A stretch of DNA of 64,000 nt. Source: Candidatus Thalassolituus haligoni (GTDB taxonomy: Bacteria > Pseudomonadota > Gammaproteobacteria > Pseudomonadales > Oceanobacteraceae). Each line of letters opens with the position of its first letter. The stretch's first letter is position 1. Made by a program: the position numbers and the translations under genes. The notes under the pieces were generated by a model that worked only from the letters and a program-made list of their open reading frames with translations, had not been told where the DNA came from and ran no database searches. The stretch spans positions 3,849,501 through 3,913,500 of the forward strand of contig NZ_CP139482.1 of assembly GCF_041222825.1 (NCBI RefSeq). Reading direction: 5' to 3'. Of this stretch, positions 51,992 to 60,998 are shown in pieces.

Positions 51992-52987
51992 ATGTCTAAC
52001 GATTACTCCACCTTCGCACGTCGCATGGAAATGCTGCGTATGATCCCGGAAGAACCGTCTCCGCCAGTCAGTACCCGCGCCATCTGGGAAAAACTCAATC
52101 CCCATTTCCCTTGCCACAAGCGCACCGTTGAACGAGACCTGGTTGAGCTGTCGCAGCATTACGCCTACTACTGCAGTGAACAGGGCAGAGGCCAGACATG
52201 GCGTTTTCTGAAAGGTCGCAAGGAACTTGCTCCGACCAGTACGGCAGTGATTGCATTGGGCTACCTTCAGGCGCGGCCCTATTTGCAGCAAGTATTACCA
52301 GCCGAGGTCTATCAGGGCATAGAGCCCCAGTTTGCTGAAGCGGAAGCCGTACTCCAGCGCCACGGCAGCCACCTGAGTGCCTGGCCTGAACGAGTTCGGG
52401 TACTCCCCGGATTAAAACAATTGCAGAAACCGGCATTTAATCATCAGGTTTGGGTGACACTGACCCAGGCGCTGCTGCTCGGCAAACAATTCACGGCCCT
52501 CTACGCCAAACGCACCGCAGATCACCCGAAAACCCTGCGATTCTCGCCACTGGGGCTGGTGAGCAAGGGTAATGTTCACTACCTTATTGCGACGGCGAAC
52601 GACTACACCAACCCGGTCATTTTTGCATTACACCGAATCTCGAATGCCGAGCTGTCAGACGACAGCATCGACGAGCATATTCACTTCAATATTGATGAGT
52701 ACATCGCTAATTTTGGCTGGACACCCGCCGGAGAGATCACCCTCAAGGCAGACATTGCTCCGGCTATCGCCCAACGGCTTGAAGAAACCCCACTCGGTGA
52801 TGAACAGAAGATTACCCCGCTTGATGGCAGCGACTGGTATCAGCTGGAAGCCAGAGTACCCGACGATCAGGAGACCAAGTGGTGGGTATACGGTCTGAAT
52901 CATCATATTCGGGTCACCGCACCGCCACATTGGGTGGATGAATTCAGGGAGAACTCATACAAGATGATGGCCTTGTATCAGCAATAA
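51992..52987 (+). CDS. WYL-domain transcriptional regulator
   Basis: Regulator of 331 residues with an N-terminal winged HTH (C-H-K-R-T-V-E-R-D-L near residue 43) and a central WYL domain (L-R-F-S-P-L-G-L-V-S-K-G-N-V-H-Y-L-I). WYL proteins bind nucleotides or nucleic acids and often control defence or stress genes. It follows the small zinc-ribbon gene at 20 bp with SD AAGGAT. It lies directly beside the integron array, but codon use is like the chromosome. Confidence 0.88.
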   Translation: MSNDYSTFARRMEMLRMIPEEPSPPVSTRAIWEKLNPHFPCHKRTVERDLVELSQHYAYYCSEQGRGQTWRFLKGRKELAPTSTAVIALGYLQARPYLQQVLPAEVYQGIEPQFAEAEAVLQRHGSHLSAWPERVRVLPGLKQLQKPAFNHQVWVTLTQALLLGKQFTALYAKRTADHPKTLRFSPLGLVSKGNVHYLIATANDYTNPVIFALHRISNAELSDDSIDEHIHFNIDEYIANFGWTPAGEITLKADIAPAIAQRLEETPLGDEQKITPLDGSDWYQLEARVPDDQETKWWVYGLNHHIRVTAPPHWVDEFRENSYKMMALYQQ

Positions 52988-53026
52988 ACGACGGCATAAC
53001 GTCCCTGAATAGCATCGAGAAAAGAG

Positions 53027-53065
53027 GCATCCTTGCCCTGCATCCTTGCCCTGCATCCTTGCTTA
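53027..53065 (+). repeat. 13-bp tandem repeat
   Basis: GCATCCTTGCCCT in two exact copies plus a partial third, in the noncoding gap after the WYL gene. Confidence 0.85.
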
Positions 53066-53205
53066 ACATCCTTGTGCCGCCCTGATACCAACGTCCTGTT
53101 CCGTTTGAAGGGGCAATCCTGCTCCCTCAGGCAATATCGGGGCTACAAGCGACATATCTGTCGGGTAACCGGTGAGTTGCAACCCAGTTGCCCAAATAAC
53201 TGCGT

Positions 53206-54300
53206 TTAAAAAGCCAGCTTGGCGAACAGATGCAAGCGGCTCAATTTGAGGTCTTCGCTAAAGGTATTGCCCTCTGCTTTTTTCTTGGTAGCCCTGATCA
53301 ACTCAACGCCATACTTCAATGGCTGGTAGGCGTTATAGATCAGGTTCAGGTGCATCGAAGAGAAGTCACCCATGTCGTTGCCATCAATTTCAGAGGTGGT
53401 TTTGGCCAGCCGCAACGTAGAACGGAATGCCGGGGAAAACACGTGTTGATAGGCCACTTTAACGCCGGTCTGCCTCGATAGCTCCAGGCTGTCGCCGCTG
53501 AAATCGTAGGCCGCCACATCACCAAAGTTCATGTAACCACCCAGGCCGGAACCCGAGATCAGCGCAAACTTGAGATTATCGCCCGCCATATTGATACGAC
53601 CGGAGAATCGTCCGGCAATCGCCGTAGCACTGTCGTCTTTGGTGCCATCATCGACATTGATTTTCTGCACCAACACACCGGCGGAAAGATGGCCGAAACG
53701 GGTTTTGGCGGTGTACTTGGCAACCAGATCCGGGACGTTCGGATCTTCCGAGTTCACCGGCTGTTCAGCAGCCAGTTCCAGGGTGTCATCCCCCATTGGG
53801 ATGGCGTATTTCACCAGCGATTTACGTGAAAAAATACGCGCAGCAGGGCCACCAAAGTCGGCGGTTTCTGCCAGTGCTCCCAGATCCATAAAGGTACTCC
53901 AGGTGCGGCCAATGGTGAGATTATCCTGCTGCAGGTAGGCATGGCGCAGGTTAAATACCCGCGCCGTGCCGGAGAAGAAGTCACCCTCAATCACGGCTTT
54001 CAGGTTACCGGCGGGGGTTCCGGTGCTGGAGTGGACAAACTTGAGGCGGGATTCCAGTGACGACATGTTCAGGTCACCCTCTTCGTCTTCCGCTTCGTTT
54101 TCATTCAGGGTGATCAGTGACTGTCCACGGGTATGGGTTGCAGAGCCGTCGTTCTCGGCATCAAACAGAATATCGGTTTTGACATAACCACTGAAGCTGT
54201 TGCTGCTTTCAATCTCGGCCTGAGCCATGGCCGATGCTGCCATTACCGCTGCCGCCAAAACCGTGATCGAGAACCATCCTGCATTATTGTTATTGTGCAT
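53206..54300 (-). CDS. DcaP-like trimeric porin
   Basis: Outer-membrane porin, 364 residues. A signal peptide ends near A-M-A-Q-A. The mature part has alternating beta-strand pattern, a Y-V-K-T-D-I start strand as in DcaP proteins, and the C-terminal phenylalanine (LFAKLAF). DcaP porins take up dicarboxylic and other organic acids. The ATG at 54300 follows AGGAAATACC. A CCTAC-type motif about 125 bp upstream links it with the adjacent regulator and TRAP genes. Confidence 0.8.
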   Translation of the reverse strand: MHNNNNAGWFSITVLAAAVMAASAMAQAEIESSNSFSGYVKTDILFDAENDGSATHTRGQSLITLNENEAEDEEGDLNMSSLESRLKFVHSSTGTPAGNLKAVIEGDFFSGTARVFNLRHAYLQQDNLTIGRTWSTFMDLGALAETADFGGPAARIFSRKSLVKYAIPMGDDTLELAAEQPVNSEDPNVPDLVAKYTAKTRFGHLSAGVLVQKINVDDGTKDDSATAIAGRFSGRINMAGDNLKFALISGSGLGGYMNFGDVAAYDFSGDSLELSRQTGVKVAYQHVFSPAFRSTLRLAKTTSEIDGNDMGDFSSMHLNLIYNAYQPLKYGVELIRATKKKAEGNTFSEDLKLSRLHLFAKLAF

Positions 54301-54740
54301 GGTATTTCCTGCCGTTAGTTGTTTTGTGCTTGTTATTTTCCATTTGCAGATATTGGTCGTTCTGGCCATGCCAGCGCCACAAATGATCAAAAAACTATAT
54401 CCAAGGGTTCCCGACGGGTATCCCGTAAAATAGTAGGGAGCAAAAAACCGGATATGTTATTGATTATAAAATCGGCAATAAAAAATCCCGACGGCTACCA
54501 AAGCACTAGTCAGCCGCCTATTTTGATTGTTTTTATTATTAATAAAAAAAACACTGACAATGAATTCGTTAAGGTTATTAATAATATTAAAAGCCCTGCT
54601 ATAGTCGTCCTGCTATAGTCTCCCTTCTATAGTCGCCCTACTTTAGTAGGAATATGAGTGCTTTCTTCCCGGAAAGGCTTGCCTGACCCAGAAAGCCGGG
54701 AGTAGATTCACGGAGATAATTATAAAAACCGGGATAATGT
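54301..54740. other. Divergent region between porin and response regulator
   Basis: 440 bp, A/T-rich. It holds a degenerate CCTACT/ACGGG site (54421-54438), a 14-bp triple repeat and a perfect CCTAC/GTAGG palindrome (54637-54650). No gene seen. Confidence 0.6.
54599..54650 (+). promoter_or_regulatory. Triple CTATAGTC repeat and CCTACTTTAGTAGG palindrome
   Basis: Three 14-bp units begin CTATAGTC (54599, 54613, 54627). They run into CCTACTTTAGTAGG (54637-54650), whose arms CCTAC and GTAGG are exact inverses. It lies 90 bp before the response-regulator start. The same palindrome and a CTATAGT word occur before the TRAP operon. Confidence 0.6.
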
Positions 54741-55355
54741 ATGTACCAGGTTCTGATCGCTGACGATCACCCACTCTTCCGCCGCGCACTGAGTGATGCC
54801 TTGGCTGAAACCGGCATGCCCTGCTCCAGCAGTGAATGTGAGGACTTTAATCAGGTACTGCAGACGGTTGGGCAACAAGCCACCGACCTGTTATTGCTCG
54901 ACCTGCGTATGCCGGGTAATACCGGACTGATGGGGTTAATGCGACTGCGGGCCGAGTTTCCGCATCTGGCCATTGTGGTTGTCAGTGCCAGTGAAGACCG
55001 GCTGGTGATTGAAAATGTTCGCCAGCTGGGAGCACTGGGTTATATCCAGAAGTCGACCACGATTGAAGGTATCAGTCAGGCGCTGGCGCAGGTGATGGAA
55101 GGCAAGCTGAGTTTTCCTGAATTTACCGATCAGCCCAACAACGATATGACGGCCCGTCTGGGCCAGATGACCCCCCAGCAACTGCGGGTGTTGCAGTTGA
55201 TTGCCGAGGGGGCGCTGAACAAGCAAATTGGCTACACGCTGAACATCAAGGAAACCACGGTCAAATCCCATATCAGCGATATTTTCCGCAAGCTGAACAT
55301 CAATAATCGCACCCAGGCGGCACTGATTGTGCAGCAGCTGGATATTCCGGACTGA
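54741..55355 (+). CDS. LuxR/NarL-type response regulator (CrbR/ErdR-like)
   Basis: Two-domain response regulator, 204 residues: receiver with D-D-H at 8-10 and phospho-acceptor D54 (L-L-L-L-D-L-R-M-P-G), then a LuxR HTH (I-A-E-G-A-L-N-K-Q-I-G-Y-T-L-N). It is convergent with the SSS hybrid kinase, its likely partner. This pairing matches CrbS/CrbR and MxtR/ErdR, which control acetate and alcohol use. Likely targets here are its own promoter, the porin and the TRAP operon. Confidence 0.87.
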   Translation: MYQVLIADDHPLFRRALSDALAETGMPCSSSECEDFNQVLQTVGQQATDLLLLDLRMPGNTGLMGLMRLRAEFPHLAIVVVSASEDRLVIENVRQLGALGYIQKSTTIEGISQALAQVMEGKLSFPEFTDQPNNDMTARLGQMTPQQLRVLQLIAEGALNKQIGYTLNIKETTVKSHISDIFRKLNINNRTQAALIVQQLDIPD

Positions 55356-55498
55356 GGCGTTCGTCGCGAGGGAAAGACTGGTTTGAGCGATGTTTGCGCA
55401 AATTTGAGGCGAATAGTGGTTCTATTTAACCAGAATTTGCTCAAAAAAGAGCCAGCTTCAGCTTTTCGCAGTAGCGCAGCCCTAAGCCCGACAGCCTG

Positions 55499-58400
55499 CT
55501 AGAGCATCTTGTTCAACAGTGCTCGTAACGCCATTGGTTTCACTGGTTTGCGTAACAACATGAAGCCCAGTTCTTCTATCCGCTGTTTGACCTCATCGGT
55601 GTAGTCGGCAGTAATCACCATGCAAGGTACCTGGCGCTGCCAGACCTGACGGAATCCGGCCATCACATCCAGCCCGGTGACACCCTGATCCAGGTGGTAG
55701 TCGATAATCACCAGATCCGGTATCTGCCCGGCAAGGGCTTTGCGGGCGCGGTTAAAGCTGTTGGCGGTAATCACCTGATAGCCCCAGTCGCCCAGCAACA
55801 TGGCCATGCCATCAATAATCTGCTGTTCGTTATCGATGCAGAGCACCAGCCCGGAACCGCGTTCGCCTTGATCATCACGAGCAGACGGCGTGGCCGTTAA
55901 TGGTGCGACGGTCGTTGGAATCGACACACTGAAGCAACTGCCCTGCTCCGGTTCGGAAACCACCCTCATCGGGTGATCCAGCAACAAACACAAACGCCGT
56001 ACAATCGATAATCCCAGCCCCAAGCCTTTGGTATTCGCCGGAGCATGAGGCTCAACGCCATTACGGACTCCTTCAAGACGATGAAATTCTTCAAAAATCA
56101 TATCGAGTTCATGGGCCGGTATGCCGATGCCGGTATCCAGTACCTGCACCTGTACGCCCTGTTGCTGACGTCGAGTGCCAACCAGTATCTTCCCCTGACG
56201 GGTGTAGCGCAGCGCGTTGCTCAGCAGGTTTTGTACGATACGCCGCAACAGTACCGGGTCGGAATCCACTCTGGCGCTGCTGCGCAGATAGTGAAGTTCG
56301 ATACCTTTCTGTTCCGCCAGCGGGCGAAACTCATCCACCAGCGAGTCCAGCACCCGACACAGTGCAAACACTTGGCGGCGGGGGCGGACGATATCGGCAT
56401 CCAGTTTGGAGATTTCCAGTAACTCGTTCAGTAATGACTCAGCGGAGTGCAGCGACTGATCCAGATGCTGGGCCACCGGCATGATTTCATCCACCGCACC
56501 GGGACTGGCTGCCTGCTTGCGCTCCAGTTTGTTCAGTATCGACGCTGAAAACAGCGACGCCGAATTTAATGGCTGCACCAGATCGTGCCCGGCAGCGGCC
56601 AGAAAGCGGGTCTTGTTACGGCTGGCCTTTTGCAGGTCATTATTCAGTTCGGTGAGTTTACGGGTGCGCTCTTCGACCCGCTGTTCCAGCACTTCGTTGG
56701 CGCTGCGTAACTGGTCTTCGATATGGCGATATTCGGTAATGTCGCTGTACACCGTGATGTAGAGATTTTCGCCAATCGGGGTGCCACTCAGTTCGATCGA
56801 ACGACCATCACGGGTTTTACGCACGTAATGCAGTATCTCCCGATTGCGTAACTCCCTGAAGCGTTGCGCCACCAGTGCGTCAACATTCTGGTCACCATAG
56901 CCGCCGGAACGGGCAATATGCCCCAGCAGTGCCTCGACCGACTGGCCGACGTACAAATACCCTTGGGGGAAACCGTACAAGCTGGCAAAGCGCTGATTCC
57001 AGGCCACCAGCGTCAGGTGTTCATCCACCACCGTGATGCCCTGGTTGAGGCTGTGCAGAATGGAATTGAGCAGGTCGCGATTGAACAGCACCACCTCGGA
57101 GACTTCCTCAACCAGGTTATTCAGCGTGGTGTACTGGCCGGTATCGTCCTCAACCAGATTACGTAACAGCAGCGCCGAACCCTTGCGTCCCACCACCGAA
57201 CTGAGCAAACGATCCGCTTCTTTGAGCATGGGTTCATCCACTTCGCCACGATGCAATATCCGACCAGTGAGCGGATTGCTGAAATCTTCAAAAAACGCGT
57301 TGACCTTGGCCGGATTGATAAACCGCTGCAGCAACGCACGTAAATCCTGGGCTCGAATGGCATAACGCCGGGAACTGAGCTGACCCGATGAGCCGGTACT
57401 GTAAACAAAACGCTGGGCTTGTTCGGTGTCGGCAAAACTGGGTTTGTGATAGAGCGACGCAATCACCAGCATCAGGGTATTCAGCATCAGGCTCCAGAAG
57501 GTGCCGTGCACAATCGGATTGAGTTCATTCAGCCCCAGCAAGCCGTGGGGTTGTAAAAACGCCAACCCCCATGGCCCGTCAAGAAAGGCCGGATCCACCC
57601 AGCCCATATCCGATACTACCGGCAGGAACAGCGTGTAAGACCACACAGCAAACCCGGTGCCAATCCCCCAGTAAGCCCCCATACGATTGGCACCGTGCCA
57701 GATCATTCCGACCAGTATCGCTGGCGCAAACTGGGCGATGGCAACAAAGGCCAGCAAGCCGATTTCCGACAAGCTGTGAAACTGCGACAGCAAACGGTAG
57801 TAAATAAAGGCCAGCGCCAGCACACCGACAATCGCCACCCGGCGGATCAGCAACACCCGCAGCTTGATGCCAGTGCCGTTACCCTGCCAGCCAAACTTGA
57901 TCAGAATGGGCAAGACGATTTCATTACACACCATGGTCGCCAGGGTGATTGAGGAAATAATCACCATCGACGTCCCTGCCGACAGCCCGCCGATATAAGC
58001 CAGCAACGCCAGCCATTCCTGATGAAATGCCAGTGGCAGTTCCAGCGTGATATAGGTGAAGGATTCCAGCAGATCCTGATTCAGCATCGCCACCATGCCG
58101 AGTGGCAATACAAACAGATTGATCGCCAGCAAGTAGAGCGGAAACATCCAGCGGGCGGCACGAATATCGCGCTGCGAGCGGTATTCCACTACCGCTACGT
58201 GGAAGTGACGCGGCAAGGCAATAATGGCGACCCCCCCCAGCAAGGCATGGGTCAGATAGACACTGGGATCGGCATAATCCGTCAGGGTACGGGCAATATC
58301 ACCTTCTGCCATGGCCTTGTTCACCAGATCGGCAAAGCCGTCGTACAGACCATACACAGCAAACAGCCCGACGGCGGTCAGTGCCACCAGCTTGACCAGC

Positions 58401-58990
58401 GATTCGAACGCAATTGCCAGCATCATGCCCTGATGGCTTTCGCTGGAATCCACCGTGCGGGTACCAAACAGAATACTGAAAATGGCCATGATGCCAGCGA
58501 TGATCAGCGTCGGGTCGCTGTACCAGCTTAATTCGACCGAACTGGTCAGCGTTACCAGCTGGAAACTGGCAGACACCGCCTTGAGCTGCAACGCGATATA
58601 AGGCACCACCCCCAGCAAACACAGTAGCGCCACCAGAATGCCCACGCCCCGGCTATGACCGAAGCGGGCCGAGATAAAATCGGAAATTGTGGTGCTGTTT
58701 TCCTGCCGGGCGATCTGGATAATCCGATCCATGACCTTCCAGCCCACAGTAATCAGGAGGATGGCTCCGGCGTAGGTCGGTGCCAAAATCCAGCCATGGG
58801 TCAGCGCCTGTTGTACCGTGCCGTAAAACGCCCAGGTGGTGCAAAAAATGGCCAGCGTCAGACTGTACACATAAGGCTGCCAGGAAGGCCGCATCCAGCG
58901 TGACCCCCAAATGGCGATCACAAACAAAAAGCCGACGTACATCAGTGACAGCCCACCGACAAACCAGACCTGATGAATCAGGCTATCCAT
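55499..58990 (-). CDS. Hybrid sensor histidine kinase with Na+/solute symporter domain (CrbS/MxtR-like)
   Basis: Membrane sensor kinase, 1163 residues. Residues 1 to about 500 form an SSS/SLC5-type symporter domain with many transmembrane helices. It continues with a PAS-like segment, a HisKA box with H in A-A-G-H-D-L-V-Q-P-L, a HATPase with N-L-L-S-N-A-L-R-Y-T, and a C-terminal receiver with the acceptor Asp in V-I-I-D-Y-H-L-D. Size and domain order equal CrbS/MxtR kinases. It probably senses or transports a small organic acid and signals to the nearby LuxR-type regulator. Confidence 0.9.
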   Translation of the reverse strand: MDSLIHQVWFVGGLSLMYVGFLFVIAIWGSRWMRPSWQPYVYSLTLAIFCTTWAFYGTVQQALTHGWILAPTYAGAILLITVGWKVMDRIIQIARQENSTTISDFISARFGHSRGVGILVALLCLLGVVPYIALQLKAVSASFQLVTLTSSVELSWYSDPTLIIAGIMAIFSILFGTRTVDSSESHQGMMLAIAFESLVKLVALTAVGLFAVYGLYDGFADLVNKAMAEGDIARTLTDYADPSVYLTHALLGGVAIIALPRHFHVAVVEYRSQRDIRAARWMFPLYLLAINLFVLPLGMVAMLNQDLLESFTYITLELPLAFHQEWLALLAYIGGLSAGTSMVIISSITLATMVCNEIVLPILIKFGWQGNGTGIKLRVLLIRRVAIVGVLALAFIYYRLLSQFHSLSEIGLLAFVAIAQFAPAILVGMIWHGANRMGAYWGIGTGFAVWSYTLFLPVVSDMGWVDPAFLDGPWGLAFLQPHGLLGLNELNPIVHGTFWSLMLNTLMLVIASLYHKPSFADTEQAQRFVYSTGSSGQLSSRRYAIRAQDLRALLQRFINPAKVNAFFEDFSNPLTGRILHRGEVDEPMLKEADRLLSSVVGRKGSALLLRNLVEDDTGQYTTLNNLVEEVSEVVLFNRDLLNSILHSLNQGITVVDEHLTLVAWNQRFASLYGFPQGYLYVGQSVEALLGHIARSGGYGDQNVDALVAQRFRELRNREILHYVRKTRDGRSIELSGTPIGENLYITVYSDITEYRHIEDQLRSANEVLEQRVEERTRKLTELNNDLQKASRNKTRFLAAAGHDLVQPLNSASLFSASILNKLERKQAASPGAVDEIMPVAQHLDQSLHSAESLLNELLEISKLDADIVRPRRQVFALCRVLDSLVDEFRPLAEQKGIELHYLRSSARVDSDPVLLRRIVQNLLSNALRYTRQGKILVGTRRQQQGVQVQVLDTGIGIPAHELDMIFEEFHRLEGVRNGVEPHAPANTKGLGLGLSIVRRLCLLLDHPMRVVSEPEQGSCFSVSIPTTVAPLTATPSARDDQGERGSGLVLCIDNEQQIIDGMAMLLGDWGYQVITANSFNRARKALAGQIPDLVIIDYHLDQGVTGLDVMAGFRQVWQRQVPCMVITADYTDEVKQRIEELGFMLLRKPVKPMALRALLNKML

Positions 58991-59137
58991 GGAATCGGCC
59001 TCTACTCGCGCCAGTCTTCACGCGGTCTGTTGATACTGAAGTCATTATTACTGAGGCCATTATTATTGTTTACCCCACAAAACGTGAATCGGAATCGGCC
59101 TGATCTCTCTTGTATACAGGTTATTTCTCCCGCTCAA

Positions 59138-59184
59138 CCTACTTTGGTAGGTCTTGGCAAATTCCCCTACCAAAGAAGGGTAGG
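59138..59184 (+). promoter_or_regulatory. Paired CCTAC/GTAGG sites upstream of the TRAP operon
   Basis: CCTACTTTGGTAGG (59138-59151) is followed by CCTAC at 59166-59170 and GTAGG at 59180-59184. A CCCTATAGT word is at 59201-59209. They lie between the divergent kinase and dctP genes. Confidence 0.6.
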
Positions 59185-59287
59185 ATGCCCCAGGCCGCCT
59201 CCCTATAGTTTTTCACACACTCTGGCGTGCCATTTTTTCAACCAATGGACGTACAGCTACTGAAAAAATAATAATCAGGATCAGGCT

Positions 59288-60337
59288 ATGAAACGCACTC
59301 TTACGACTCTGGTGGCCACATCAGCGCTGGCGCTCTGCTGCACTGCCGTACAGGCAAAACCTGTCTTACTGAAAACCCCGATCGCTTTTGGCTCCAACCT
59401 GCCAGCCCTGGGAACACCCATCGCGTGGGTTGCTGAACAACTACCGATTGTCTCGGGTGGCGAAGTCAAAATGAAACTGTATGAACCGGGCAAACTGGTC
59501 GCTCCGCTGCAAATCCTCGATGCGGTATCCACTGGCAAAGTTAACTCAGGTTACTCCATCGCCGGTTACTGGGCTGGCAAAATGCCTGCCGCCGCCATCT
59601 TTTCAACCATCCCGTTTGGCCCGGAAGCGCCGGAATTTGCCGCCTGGATGTACTATGGCAACGGTCTCAAGCTGTATCAAAAAATGTACGATGATGCCGG
59701 TTACAACGTCCACGTTGAGCCTTGCGCACTGATCAGCCCGGAAACCTCTGGCTGGTTCAAAAAGCCGGTCAACTCCCTTGAAGACCTCAAAGGTCTGAAC
59801 ATGCGTTTCTATGGTCTGGGTGGTGAAGTTCTGGCCAAGCTGGGGGTCTCCACCTCACTGATTCCAGGTGGTGAAATCTTTGGTGCACTGGAAAAAGGAG
59901 CCATTGATGCCACCGAATTTTCGCAACCGGCGATCGACCAGAAGCTCGGTTTCTACAAGGTTGCCAAGCACAACTACTTTCCTGGCTGGCATCAGCAGGC
60001 CACCTTCTTTGAATTATTGGTCAACGGCGATACCTGGAAAGGCATGACCGACCAGCAGCGCGCCGTGGTATCAACCACCTGTAAGGCATCGGTCACCAAC
60101 TCGGTGGCGGAGTCTGAATACATCCAGTTTGAAGCGATCCGCGCCAACATTGAGGAGCGCGGCGTAACCGTGCACGAGTGGCCGAAAGAAATGCTGGATG
60201 CCTTTGAAGGCGCATGGGAAGAAGTCGCCACCGAACAGCGCAAGGATCCGACCTTCGCGGCGGTATATGACGACCTGCAAACCTTCCGCAGCAACTACAA
60301 GTTGTGGTCCAGCCGCGCCTTTCTGCCTCGCGATTGA
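59288..60337 (+). CDS. dctP: TRAP transporter binding protein, TakP-like (2-oxoacid type)
   Basis: Periplasmic TRAP receptor, 349 residues, signal peptide ending near V-Q-A-K. It has the TakP-like landmarks P-I-A-F-G-S-N-L-P, G-Y-W-A-G-K, P-F-G-P-E and the ligand arginine in G-L-N-M-R-F-Y-G-L-G-G-E-V. TakP-type receptors bind alpha-keto or hydroxy acids. SD AGGATCAGGCT precedes the start. A terminator hairpin separates it from dctQ, which should raise its level over the membrane subunits. Confidence 0.9.
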   Translation: MKRTLTTLVATSALALCCTAVQAKPVLLKTPIAFGSNLPALGTPIAWVAEQLPIVSGGEVKMKLYEPGKLVAPLQILDAVSTGKVNSGYSIAGYWAGKMPAAAIFSTIPFGPEAPEFAAWMYYGNGLKLYQKMYDDAGYNVHVEPCALISPETSGWFKKPVNSLEDLKGLNMRFYGLGGEVLAKLGVSTSLIPGGEIFGALEKGAIDATEFSQPAIDQKLGFYKVAKHNYFPGWHQQATFFELLVNGDTWKGMTDQQRAVVSTTCKASVTNSVAESEYIQFEAIRANIEERGVTVHEWPKEMLDAFEGAWEEVATEQRKDPTFAAVYDDLQTFRSNYKLWSSRAFLPRD

Positions 60338-60372
60338 TACGAGCCTACCGGGCCGCAGCTGAGTTGCTGCCG

Positions 60373-60397
60373 ACAGGGTGTCTGCCAGACACCCTGT
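60373..60397 (+). terminator. Intrinsic terminator between dctP and dctQ
   Basis: Perfect 11-bp stem ACAGGGTGTCT / AGACACCCTGT with a 3-nt loop, then TTTGTTTTT. It is 35 bp after dctP and 50 bp before dctQ, so it probably works as a partial terminator or RNA-stabilising stem. Confidence 0.85.
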
Positions 60398-60446
60398 TTT
60401 GTTTTTCGCATCAACGCTTTATCAACGAACACTCGCAGGAACACCC

Positions 60447-60998
60447 ATGAACCAGCACCCAGATACTGCCCTTCCGGTGCCATTTGCCGACACCGTCGAT
60501 CGGCTGCTGATCCGGCTCAGTCAAGCCGTCGCCTGGATCTTCGCCATCCTGATGGTGGTGATTCTCACCCAGGTCATGCTGCGTCGCGGCTTCAGTGCCG
60601 GCATGATCGCGCTGGAAGAACTGCAATGGCACTTATACGCCATCGGCGTCTTTGCCGGTGTCGTGTATGCCCAGGCCAACAACAGCCACGTGCGGGTGGA
60701 TGTCCTGCACTGTCAGTTCGGCCCAACAGCCAAACATCTGGTAGAAATTCTCGGGCTGACGTTATTGTTGCTGCCGTTTTTGTCGCTGGTGTTTTATCAC
60801 GGGCTGGATTTTGTCTATCAGTCGTGGCGCATTGATGAGCGCTCGATTGCACCCGCCGGGCTGCCCTGGCGCTGGCTGATCAAAACCCTGATTCCTGTCA
60901 CCATGGGGTTAATGATCATCGCCGCACTGAACCGCCTCTTTCGTGAAGCCATCCTGCTGCAACGTCATCTGAGCGGAGGTCACCACGATGGAAATTAA
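60447..60998 (+). CDS. dctQ: TRAP transporter small permease
   Basis: DctQ-type membrane subunit, 183 residues, four predicted helices. Core features are L-E-E-L-Q-W-H-L-Y-A-I-G-V and H-V-R-V-D-V-L. The ATG at 60447 follows CAGGAACACCC. Its end overlaps dctM by 11 bp. Confidence 0.9.
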   Translation: MNQHPDTALPVPFADTVDRLLIRLSQAVAWIFAILMVVILTQVMLRRGFSAGMIALEELQWHLYAIGVFAGVVYAQANNSHVRVDVLHCQFGPTAKHLVEILGLTLLLLPFLSLVFYHGLDFVYQSWRIDERSIAPAGLPWRWLIKTLIPVTMGLMIIAALNRLFREAILLQRHLSGGHHDGN

